Both the position numbers and the translations under genes were made by a program. A DNA stretch of 10,891 bases, from assembly GCA_964571145.1 (NCBI GenBank), contig CAZNAP010000083.1, positions 1-10,891 on the forward strand, written 5' to 3'. Below the pieces are notes generated by a model. The model had not been told where the DNA came from. It saw only the letters and a program-made list of their open reading frames with translations, and did no database searches. The stretch comes from Suilimivivens sp964571145 (GTDB taxonomy: Bacteria > Bacillota > Clostridia > Lachnospirales > Lachnospiraceae). Shown in pieces: positions 1 through 5,978 of this stretch. The first letter of the stretch is position 1. Each line of letters opens with the position of its first letter.

Positions 1-17
1 CATTTGGAATGTATATA

Positions 18-51
18 TTGGTTTTTGGGTTAAAATGTGTTATAATTACAC
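18..51 (+). promoter_or_regulatory. glnA promoter with dyad over the -10 box
   Basis: A TATAAT -10 box lies at 41-46, preceded by TGT (38-40), which makes an extended -10. Seventeen bases upstream is a weak -35 (TTGGTT, 18-23). A near-perfect dyad covers the -10: GTGT at 37-40 faces ACAC at 48-51, with one mismatched pair inside. The TGTTA-N3-TTACA core resembles a GlnR half-site pair, but the spacing is 3 rather than the 7 of the Bacillus GlnR box. The regulator is therefore unknown. Confidence 0.65.
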
Positions 52-53
52 TT

Positions 54-83
54 GCTTCAGTCCTATTTACGGAAAATAGAAGC
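54..83 (+). other. Possible hairpin in glnA leader
   Basis: In the predicted untranslated leader, CTATTT (63-68) can pair with AAATAG (74-79) across a 5-base loop. GCTT (54-57) can extend the stem with AAGC (80-83) across a one-sided bulge. The stem is AU-rich and no T-run follows, so it is not a terminator. It could stabilise the 5' end or be chance. It does not resemble the cyanobacterial glutamine riboswitch. Confidence 0.3.
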
Positions 84-109
84 AAAATAAACTAACTAGG
101 GGGACAATT

Positions 110-1537
110 ATGTCAAAAACCACCGAGATTCTCAAACTTTGCAAAGAAAAAGACATCAAGATGATTGACTTCAAAATGACGGACCTGAACGGCAGGTGGC
201 GTCATATCACTATCCCCATTGAGCGTTTTAATGACGATACTTTTACTTATGGTATTGGATTTGACGGCTCTAATTATGGATTTGCACCTGTTGAAAAAAG
301 CGATATGGTCTTTATACCAAATCCGGAAACAGCTGTAATTGATCCATTTGTGGACATTCCAACCTTAACCATGTGCGGTGATGTATGTGTGATTAAGGAA
401 GAAAATGAACCTTTTGATCAATATCCCAGAAATGTAGCGTTACGTGCAATCTCTTATATGCAGGATGAAAAAATTGCAGACAGAATGCTGATTGGACCTG
501 AATATGAGTTTCATATTATGGACCATGTAAGTTATACTGTTTCACCGCAAAGGACCGCGTACAGTTTGGATACCAGCCAAGCTGAGTGGAACACCGGGGT
601 GGATGACGGTTTTAATAATGGCTATGAGGTTCCCTTAAAAGGTGGTTATCATGCCGCTGCACCTCAGGATATTAATTATAACTTGAGAAGTAAAATGTGT
701 ATGATGCTGGAAGACTGGGGTGTTAAGGTGAAATATCACCACCATGAAGTAGGTGGCCCGGGTCAGATGGAAATAGAAGTTGAATTAGGCGACATGGTCG
801 ATATGGCAGACAAGACCATGATTGTTAAATACGTTGTAAAGAATGCAGCAGTAGAAGAAGGCAAAACAGCTACCTTTATGCCAAAGCCGATTTATAAAGA
901 GGCCGGTAACGGTATGCATGTACATATGCTGTTAATGAAAGACGGAAAACCTGTTTTCTATGATAAAGATGGGTACTCAGGCTTGAGTAAGACAGCACAT
1001 TATTTTATGGGCGGATTGTTAAAGCATGTTGCTTCGTTATGTGCATTTACAAATCCTTCAACCAACTCCTTTAAGCGTTTGGTACCGGGTTATGAAGCAC
1101 CAGTTACGATTGGTTATGCAACTTCCAACAGAAGTGCAGTTATTAGAATTCCGGCTTATGCTAAATCACCGGAATCCAAGCGGTTTGAGTTACGTTGTCC
1201 GGATGCTACCTGTAATCCTTACTACGCTTATGCAGCGATTTTAATGGCAGGTATTGACGGTATTAAGAATAAGATTGACCCGTCAGCTAATGGTTGGGGA
1301 CCGTTTGACTGTAATCTCTATGATTTATCAGAGGAAGAGAAAAAGAAAATTCAGTCCTTACCAAGTACACTGGCTCAGGCGTTGGATGCGTTGGAAGCAG
1401 ATCATGACTATCTGACTGCAGGCGGTGTATTCCCTGAACGATTGATTCAAATCTGGTTGCAGAAGAAGCGTGCAGAAAGTAATGAAATCGAGCAGATTCC
1501 ACATCCTGCAGAATTCCAGAAGTATTACGATTTATAA
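110..1537 (+). CDS. glnA: Glutamine synthetase, type I
   Basis: Catalyses ATP-dependent condensation of glutamate and ammonia to glutamine in the cytoplasm; type I enzymes form dodecamers. The 475 residues have the normal length and motif order: the beta-grasp domain with a DGS loop (52-54), metal-ligand glutamates in GPEYEFHI (129-136), the ATP/metal segment EVGGPGQMEIE (213-223), NGMHVH (267-272), the PGYEAP flap (326-331) with its catalytic glutamate, and NRSAVIRIP plus RFELRCPD (340-365). Near the C-terminus NLYDL (402-406) places Tyr404 where adenylylated enzymes carry the modified tyrosine. The feedback arginine found after the DGS loop in Bacillus-type GlnA is replaced by Ala/Pro (59-60). 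AGGGGG (98-103) is six bases from the ATG and fixes the start. It is monocistronic, with its own promoter and a terminator 60 bp after the stop. The family call is certain; the regulatory subtype is inferred. Confidence 0.97.
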   Translation: MSKTTEILKLCKEKDIKMIDFKMTDLNGRWRHITIPIERFNDDTFTYGIGFDGSNYGFAPVEKSDMVFIPNPETAVIDPFVDIPTLTMCGDVCVIKEENEPFDQYPRNVALRAISYMQDEKIADRMLIGPEYEFHIMDHVSYTVSPQRTAYSLDTSQAEWNTGVDDGFNNGYEVPLKGGYHAAAPQDINYNLRSKMCMMLEDWGVKVKYHHHEVGGPGQMEIEVELGDMVDMADKTMIVKYVVKNAAVEEGKTATFMPKPIYKEAGNGMHVHMLLMKDGKPVFYDKDGYSGLSKTAHYFMGGLLKHVASLCAFTNPSTNSFKRLVPGYEAPVTIGYATSNRSAVIRIPAYAKSPESKRFELRCPDATCNPYYAYAAILMAGIDGIKNKIDPSANGWGPFDCNLYDLSEEEKKKIQSLPSTLAQALDALEADHDYLTAGGVFPERLIQIWLQKKRAESNEIEQIPHPAEFQKYYDL

Positions 1538-1546
1538 AATGAGCAG

Positions 1547-1573
1547 CAGTAATTGGCTGGTAAAATATTACTG
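1547..1573 (+). other. Weak stem-loop just after glnA
   Basis: CAGTAAT (1547-1553) is the inverse of ATTACTG (1567-1573), giving a 7-bp stem with a 13-base loop directly after the glnA stop. No T-run follows, so it is probably an RNA-stability element or accessory to the terminator downstream. Confidence 0.35.
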
Positions 1574-1595
1574 TTGATAGTATGAAAGTATTGAT

Positions 1596-1635
1596 AAAAG
1601 GACGTCTCTGTTGTATAGCAGAAACGTCCCTTTTT
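1596..1635 (+). terminator. glnA intrinsic terminator
   Basis: GGACGTCTCTG (1600-1610) pairs with CAGAAACGTCC (1619-1629) with one mismatch and an 8-base loop. C plus five Ts follow (1630-1635). An A-run (1596-1599) precedes the stem, so it may also work weakly in the opposite direction. Its position 60 bp after the glnA stop fits rho-independent termination. Confidence 0.85.
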
Positions 1636-1653
1636 ACTTGATTGACCATCAAT

Positions 1654-1940
1654 TACGGATGAAAACTAAGTTTTTGAGCAATGTATCCGTATTTTTGTAG
1701 GGATATTTGTCCCTAAAACCTGATTAGTGGGATAATACGGATGAAGATGCCATGTTGTGATAACTTATCCGTAAATTTGAGGGTAGGCGATTATCAAGCA
1801 GATGAGAATTTTTACTAGTTTACGGATAGAATTCTGATTTATGAATATTGTATCCGTATTTATAGAGAAAAGGTATGAACAGCAAGCTAGCTTTAACTGC
1901 AACTACGGATAGAGTCACCCGTTAGAAGAATATATACGTA
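1654..1940. repeat. Phased array of alternating TACGGAT / ATCCGTA heptamers
   Basis: Eight heptamers occupy 287 bp of non-coding DNA in strictly alternating orientation. TACGGAT lies at 1654, 1736, 1821 and 1904. Its reverse complement ATCCGTA lies at 1685, 1767 and 1852, and a one-mismatch copy (ATACGTA) at 1934. They form four inverted pairs with arm-to-arm start distances of 31, 31, 31 and 30 bp (24, 24, 24 and 23 bases between arms). The pairs recur every 82-85 bp, and the gaps between pairs are 44-47 bp. The sequence between arms is not conserved. The 31-bp and 51-54-bp steps are close to three and five helical turns, so all copies would face the same side of the DNA. The array lies between the glnA terminator and the rarA promoter. 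It could be a protein-binding array, four 24-base-loop hairpins, or copies of a small palindromic repeat family. The function is unknown. Confidence 0.85.
1698..1715. other. Small hairpin inside the heptamer array
   Basis: TAGGGA (1698-1703) and TCCCTA (1710-1715) form a perfect 6-bp stem with a 6-base loop, between the first and second heptamer pairs. No counterpart is seen in the other gaps. Confidence 0.4.
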
Positions 1941-1941
1941 A

Positions 1942-2112
1942 ATGCTCAAAAATAGAATCAAGCTCAAAAAAAGAATCAAGCTCAAAAATAGAATCAAGCG
2001 TGCGGTATGCCAAGCTAGCTGTATTGACAATGCAGAAGCTCAAGAAAAAAACAGAATTAATAGAGAAACAGAATTTATAGAGACTGGGCAAACCTCGTGG
2101 AATATGGTATAA
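1942..2112 (+). CDS. Possible 56-codon ORF encoding a basic repeat peptide
   Basis: This is an unrecognised open frame, ATG to TAA, starting directly after an in-frame TAA. Its first 19 codons are an 18-bp tandem repeat read in frame, giving a Lys/Arg/Ile/Leu-rich peptide with a repeated LKNRIK hexamer; the second copy has K in place of N. The rest is polar and includes two cysteines (residues 23 and 27). The upstream sequence has only a weak purine stretch (AGAAGAA, 1924-1930), poorly spaced for a ribosome binding site. The frame ends inside the rarA -10 box. No family is recognised. It may simply be an open frame created by the repeat. Confidence 0.18.
   Translation: MLKNRIKLKKRIKLKNRIKRAVCQASCIDNAEAQEKNRINRETEFIETGQTSWNMV
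1944..1997. repeat. 18-bp tandem repeat, three copies
   Basis: The unit GCTCAAAAATAGAATCAA occurs at 1944-1961, 1962-1979 (one T-to-A change) and 1980-1997, followed by GC of a fourth copy. A degenerate relative begins with GCTCAA near 2038. The period is a multiple of three. Confidence 0.9.
2051..2083. repeat. 16-bp direct repeat, two copies
   Basis: ACAGAATTAATAGAGA (2051-2066) is repeated at 2068-2083 with one A-to-T change, a period of 17. It lies just upstream of the rarA -35 and adds to the repetitive character of this spacer. Confidence 0.75.
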
Positions 2113-2113
2113 T
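2085..2113 (+). promoter_or_regulatory. rarA promoter, extended -10
   Basis: TGGTATAAT (2105-2113) is a consensus extended -10. TGGGCA (2085-2090) matches the -35 at four of six positions with a 17-bp spacer. Transcription would begin near 2120, downstream of the in-frame GTG at 2097 and ATG at 2112, so translation must begin at 2148. The -10 is embedded in a long palindrome described separately. Confidence 0.65.
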
Positions 2114-2136
2114 GTCGAAAGACATTATACCACGAG
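2094..2136. promoter_or_regulatory. Long palindrome with GAAA centre over the rarA promoter
   Basis: TGGTATAATGTC (2105-2116) is the exact inverse of GACATTATACCA (2121-2132), separated by GAAA. Outside this, CTCGTGG (2094-2100) is the inverse of CCACGAG (2130-2136). Removing the seven bases AATATGG (2101-2107), which are flanked by TGG, would leave a perfect 16-bp inverted repeat. As DNA it is a candidate operator across the -10 and start site. As RNA, in transcripts from further upstream, it would form a GAAA-capped hairpin whose 3' arm contains the GAG of the presumed rarA ribosome binding site. Confidence 0.8.
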
Positions 2137-2147
2137 AGAACAGTCAC

Positions 2148-3485
2148 ATGGATTTATTCGAGTACATGCGAAATACAAATATGGAAAAAGAGTCGCCGCT
2201 GGCGGCTAGGCTAAGACCTACGACCTTGGATGAGGTGGTGGGTCAACAGCATATCATAGGAAGGGACAAGCTTCTTTACCGGGCGATACAGGCAGACAAG
2301 CTTAGCTCCCTTATTTTTTATGGACCTCCCGGAACAGGCAAGACAACACTGGCAAAGGTCATTGCGCATACCACAAGTGCAGAGTTTAAGCAGATTAATG
2401 CAACTGTATCAGGCAAGAAGGATATGGAAGAAGTTGTTAAAGTGGCCAAAGATATGCAGGGAATGTACGGAAAGAAAACGATTCTATTTATAGACGAAAT
2501 ACATCGCTTTAATAAAGCACAGCAGGACTATCTCCTGCCATTTGTAGAAGACGGCACCATTATATTAATTGGAGCAACAACAGAAAATCCGTATTTTGAA
2601 GTAAACGGGGCTTTGATTTCTCGCTCGATTATTTTTGAGTTGAAACCATTAAGCATGGATGATATAAAATTGCTTTTAAAGCGTGCAGTTTATGATAAAG
2701 AAAAAGGCATGGGTTCCTATGATGCGGTCATGGATGAAGATGCTATGGACTTTCTGGCAGATATATCAGGCGGAGATGCCAGAAATGCACTGAATGCCAT
2801 TGAACTGGGGATTATGACCACTAATCGCAGTGAGGATGGAAAGATACATATTACACTGGAAGTCGCACAGGAATGTATTCAAAAGCGTGCAGTCAGATAT
2901 GATAAAACAGGCGATAATCATTATGATACCATATCTGCTTTTATCAAAAGTATGCGTGGCTCCGACCCCAATGCGGCAGTTTATTATCTGGCTCGAATGT
3001 TGTATGCAGGAGAGAGCGTAACATTTATAGCAAGACGAATTATGATTTGTGCGGCTGAGGATGTAGGAATTGCCGATCCACAGGCACTTCAAGTGGCAGT
3101 CAGCGCATCACTTGCAGCAGAGCGAATTGGCATGCCGGAAGCACAGCTCATTTTATCGGAAGCAGCAATTTATGTGGCTTGTGCACCTAAAAGCAATGCA
3201 TGTTGCAGTGCAATAGACGCGGCATCACTGACTATTTCAGAAACAGGAAATCTACCGATTCCTACACATTTGCAGGATGCTCATTATAAAGGAGCAGCGA
3301 AGCTGGGGCACGGAACCGGATATTTATACGCACACAATTATCCTAATAATTATGTGGAGCAGCAATATTTACCTTATGAATTAACTGGAAAAGAATTTTA
3401 TCACCCCTCAGGTAATGGTTACGAGGTGAAGGTAAAAGAACATATGCATCGAATTAAAAATCAAAAGGAAAACGAATCAGTATGA
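2148..3485 (+). CDS. rarA: Replication-associated recombination protein A (MgsA/RarA AAA+ ATPase)
   Basis: A clamp-loader-like AAA+ ATPase acting at stalled replication forks and gaps on the nucleoid. From Met at 2148 it is 445 residues, the usual family length, and opens with the characteristic MDLFEYMR followed by ESPLAARLRP. Walker A is GPPGTGKT (59-66), Walker B ILFIDEIH (112-119) and sensor 1 IGATTENP (141-148), with a likely arginine finger in LISRS (156-160). The C-terminal half carries the RarA tetramerisation region. The frame is open back to a GTG at 2097, but that extension overlaps the promoter and -10 box, so 2148 is preferred. The ribosome binding site (GAGAG, about 2134-2138) is weak. 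The stop overlaps the next ATG (ATGA), implying translational coupling with the surface-protein gene. Confidence 0.95.
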   Translation: MDLFEYMRNTNMEKESPLAARLRPTTLDEVVGQQHIIGRDKLLYRAIQADKLSSLIFYGPPGTGKTTLAKVIAHTTSAEFKQINATVSGKKDMEEVVKVAKDMQGMYGKKTILFIDEIHRFNKAQQDYLLPFVEDGTIILIGATTENPYFEVNGALISRSIIFELKPLSMDDIKLLLKRAVYDKEKGMGSYDAVMDEDAMDFLADISGGDARNALNAIELGIMTTNRSEDGKIHITLEVAQECIQKRAVRYDKTGDNHYDTISAFIKSMRGSDPNAAVYYLARMLYAGESVTFIARRIMICAAEDVGIADPQALQVAVSASLAAERIGMPEAQLILSEAAIYVACAPKSNACCSAIDAASLTISETGNLPIPTHLQDAHYKGAAKLGHGTGYLYAHNYPNNYVEQQYLPYELTGKEFYHPSGNGYEVKVKEHMHRIKNQKENESV

Positions 3486-5410
3486 GTATAGAAACCGGAG
3501 AAAATCAAGAACCGGCAGTTAAAAAACCTGCAAAATCCGAGAAAATCAAGAAGAAAATAAATAAGAAAATTAGTAAGAAAAAGTCCCGGGTAGCCAAAAG
3601 AAGGCAGTCGGGTAAGAATAAATGGTTAAAGTGGGTTATTACACTTTTAGTGGCATTGGTTGCCATAGCCGGAGCTACATTACTTTTGCTTTTTGTATTT
3701 CCGAAGGAGGCTGACACTACAGTTGAAACGGAGATTCCTGAAGTGTTGGAGGAAATTCTTCCTGCAGAACCGGAGCCGGAACCGGAGAAGCTGGGTAATG
3801 GCGTACTGAATCATATTATTACAGCCAATAACTCGGTACTGGATGCTTATAGTAAACGCCCTGCTACCCATGAGCTGACAGATGAAAACAGAGCCAGCTT
3901 TGTGACTATTGCGGATTGCATGATTGATACCGAGACTGGATTAATCAGAATTAATGCACAGGGTGACGGTATTCCGGCCAGTGATGATAAGTACTACTAC
4001 CTATTTGCAATGAATACCTATGATACTTCCATACCGGAAGATGGTGAGTATCTGGACAAAGAGTATAAAGATAATACAGTGACCATGACAACCGGCATTA
4101 ACTATAACCGGTCTAATAGCAGGTTGTTCAAGAAATTTGCAGTAGCAGTTAAAGTTGACGGCAAATATGTGATGGTCAGCGTACCCAAATACATAACAAA
4201 TCCTGAGGCAATAGCCAAGTATGGATCTGTGTATCAACAACCTGCATCCAAGAAGGGTTTGCTGGTTGACCCGAATAAATTACGTGGCAATGAATTGGAT
4301 GACCTTGGCGTGAAACAGGCAGCTTATAATATTCCGCTTGCCAGATTACTTGGACCTACCACCAGCAGTGCTTATCCTACAATTCAATATACCTATAATG
4401 GCAGAACCTATACCATAAATGGGCAAATAGTAGCAGAGTATGATATTGTTTTTGGCACCCTTACGGCAAAGGGAATTTCCACAACCGCGATTATCTTGAA
4501 TAATTATTCGCCTTCCTATCCGCAGCTGATTCATCCCAAAGCACGCGGTGGCGGTTCAGCACCTTACTATATGTTTAACGGTGCTGAGGAATCCGGAGTA
4601 GAATATATGGCAGCCATTACCACCTTTTTGGCAGAACGCTATTCAGGGGATAAACACGGAAGAATTTCCAATTGGGTTATTGCAAATGAAATCAATGCCC
4701 GTAAGGAATGGAATCATATGGAGTATACGGACATAGAAACTTATGTTGCGGAATATATCAAAGGTTTTCGCGTGTTTTACACAGCAATTAAGAGCGTCAG
4801 CAGTAGTGCCAGAGTCTATATGCCGATTGACCAACAGTGGGACCGTAATATTAAGAACAACACCAATTATGACGGCAGAGATATTTTAGATGTGTTTAAC
4901 AGACAGATTCAGAGTCATGGTGATATTGACTGGGGACTTGCACAACATCCCTATAATGTACCCTTAACAGAACCCAGAATATGGAAAGCTTCCAAATATG
5001 TAAAACATAATGCCAACACTTCTATGATTAGTATGGCTAATATTGAAGTTCTGATTAATTATATGAGACAGGAGCAGTTCCTGGATCAGAACGGTCAGGT
5101 CAGAAGTATTATCCTGAGCGAGCAGGGTTATACTTCTACGGGTGGAGAAGCCAATCAAGCAGCAGCTTTTGCTTATGCATATTACAAAGTGGAAGCGTAT
5201 GATGAAATTGATGGATTCTTACTGAACAGACAAACAGATGCACCAGAAGAAGTGGCACAGGGACTTGCTTTTGGTATTAATAATACAGGTGGTGGTCATA
5301 AGCAGATTTATGATGTGTTTAAATACATTGACACACCGGAGCATGCCGCACATACAGATTTCGCCAAACCGATTATCGGAATCAGTAGTTGGAGTGAAAT
5401 CATGTATTAG
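3482..5410 (+). CDS. Membrane-anchored extracellular glycosidase-like protein (DUF5722-like)
   Basis: A 642-residue protein. Residues 1-50 form a very Lys-rich cytoplasmic tail; 50-73 is one hydrophobic membrane segment with basic residues before it, predicting type II topology (C-terminus outside). Residues 80-103 are a Glu/Pro linker. Residues 105-255 look like a beta-rich domain and 258-642 like a TIM-barrel catalytic domain. NWVIANEIN (397-405) resembles the Asn-Glu acid/base motif of clan GH-A glycosidases, with Glu403 the candidate. ILSEQGYTS (544-552) would supply the nucleophile, Glu547. These features match what I recall of DUF5722, a family of unknown substrate. It begins inside the rarA stop (4-bp overlap) and so is probably co-translated with it, although no functional link is known. 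Its stop overlaps the convergent DUF4364 stop. A cell-wall or host-glycan substrate is possible but unproven. Confidence 0.8.
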   Translation: MSIETGENQEPAVKKPAKSEKIKKKINKKISKKKSRVAKRRQSGKNKWLKWVITLLVALVAIAGATLLLLFVFPKEADTTVETEIPEVLEEILPAEPEPEPEKLGNGVLNHIITANNSVLDAYSKRPATHELTDENRASFVTIADCMIDTETGLIRINAQGDGIPASDDKYYYLFAMNTYDTSIPEDGEYLDKEYKDNTVTMTTGINYNRSNSRLFKKFAVAVKVDGKYVMVSVPKYITNPEAIAKYGSVYQQPASKKGLLVDPNKLRGNELDDLGVKQAAYNIPLARLLGPTTSSAYPTIQYTYNGRTYTINGQIVAEYDIVFGTLTAKGISTTAIILNNYSPSYPQLIHPKARGGGSAPYYMFNGAEESGVEYMAAITTFLAERYSGDKHGRISNWVIANEINARKEWNHMEYTDIETYVAEYIKGFRVFYTAIKSVSSSARVYMPIDQQWDRNIKNNTNYDGRDILDVFNRQIQSHGDIDWGLAQHPYNVPLTEPRIWKASKYVKHNANTSMISMANIEVLINYMRQEQFLDQNGQVRSIILSEQGYTSTGGEANQAAAFAYAYYKVEAYDEIDGFLLNRQTDAPEEVAQGLAFGINNTGGGHKQIYDVFKYIDTPEHAAHTDFAKPIIGISSWSEIMY

Positions 5411-5919
5411 AAAAGATGTTCAATTAAGTATTTATAGATATCTTGATTTTTGCGTTGCCAGTTTTCACAAATCGAAATCGCAGTTTCCTCCAGAGGGACG
5501 GAAATAGTCATATCAACCAAATGAATATCCTTATCTTTAGCAATTAAGTGAGCTTCGTATTCTCCAGAGGTGGATTTATAGTAATCCGCTATAATGGAGA
5601 CTTCATTACGAAGCTCCATTTCATTACTTTTTAAGTAATCATCTATTTCGGATTTAATAGCATCATTAATCTGATTTCCAAAGAAATTCAAAGTCCCTTT
5701 TCCATCTCGGGTAATGCTTAGATGTGTGCGGTTACGAATAGACTGCGCAGTAATAAAGCCGGCATCAATTAACTCTCCGATTGCCTGCTGCAAGGTTATG
5801 AAAGTAGTATATTCGCGTTCGAGAATAAAATCCCCTATCTGAGCCTTAGTCAAGGGGAATTCTACTCTGGAAAGCATATATAAAACAATTAATTTGTAAA
5901 GAGTTAGAGAATCATGCAT
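5407..5919 (-). CDS. DUF4364 winged-helix protein
   Basis: A 170-residue cytoplasmic protein typical in length for DUF4364, a family widespread in Clostridia and annotated as probable transcriptional regulators. Residues 5-75 fit a winged helix: LTLYKLIVLYML as the first helix, LTKAQIGDFILE (23-34), then a recognition-helix region TLQQAIGELIDAGFI (42-56) and a basic wing (RNRTHLSITRDG, 62-73). The C-terminal half (85-170) is a mixed alpha/beta domain with no motif I recognise. AAAGG lies about 10 bases before the ATG. The gene follows the malic enzyme gene by 59 bp on the same strand with no clear terminator between, so cotranscription is plausible. Its TAA overlaps the TAG of the facing surface-protein gene. 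Confidence 0.82.
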   Translation of the reverse strand: MHDSLTLYKLIVLYMLSRVEFPLTKAQIGDFILEREYTTFITLQQAIGELIDAGFITAQSIRNRTHLSITRDGKGTLNFFGNQINDAIKSEIDDYLKSNEMELRNEVSIIADYYKSTSGEYEAHLIAKDKDIHLVDMTISVPLEETAISICENWQRKNQDIYKYLIEHLF

Positions 5920-5939
5920 CAGTCATTAACCTTTTGTTA

Positions 5940-5964
5940 GTCACTCGAACAAGCACCGAGTGAC
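5940..5964. other. Hairpin between malic enzyme and DUF4364 genes
   Basis: GTCACTCG (5940-5947) and CGAGTGAC (5957-5964) form a perfect 8-bp stem with a 9-base loop in the 59-bp gap. On the minus strand it is followed by TAACAAAAGG rather than Ts, so it is not a standard terminator. The AAAAGG directly after it forms the DUF4364 ribosome binding site. It may attenuate or stabilise the downstream part of the transcript. Confidence 0.6.
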
Positions 5965-5978
5965 CATTTTCTTAGTTC

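Noticed and set aside
37..51. GlnR operator at the glnA promoter
   Set aside because: The dyad half-sites look similar, but the spacing is 3 bp rather than 7, so only a generic dyad is claimed.
1765..1773. DnaA box or replication origin
   Set aside because: TTATCCGTA resembles the DnaA consensus TTATCCACA at seven of nine positions in one copy only; the other copies fit less well and no dnaA or dnaN is nearby.
1654..1940. CRISPR array
   Set aside because: The repeated element is only 7 bp, alternates in orientation, and there are no cas genes. The spacing pattern is pairs, not repeat-spacer units.
2024..2029. Consensus TTGACA as a rarA -35
   Set aside because: No -10-like hexamer lies 16-18 bp downstream; the sequence there is a run of As.
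2097..2147. Longer rarA starting at GTG 2097 or ATG 2112
   Set aside because: The extension overlaps the -10 box and palindrome and precedes the likely transcription start. Family members begin at the MDLFEYMR methionine (2148).
2587..2593. Additional ATCCGTA heptamer inside rarA
   Set aside because: It encodes conserved NPY residues and has no partner at 31 bp, so it is probably chance.
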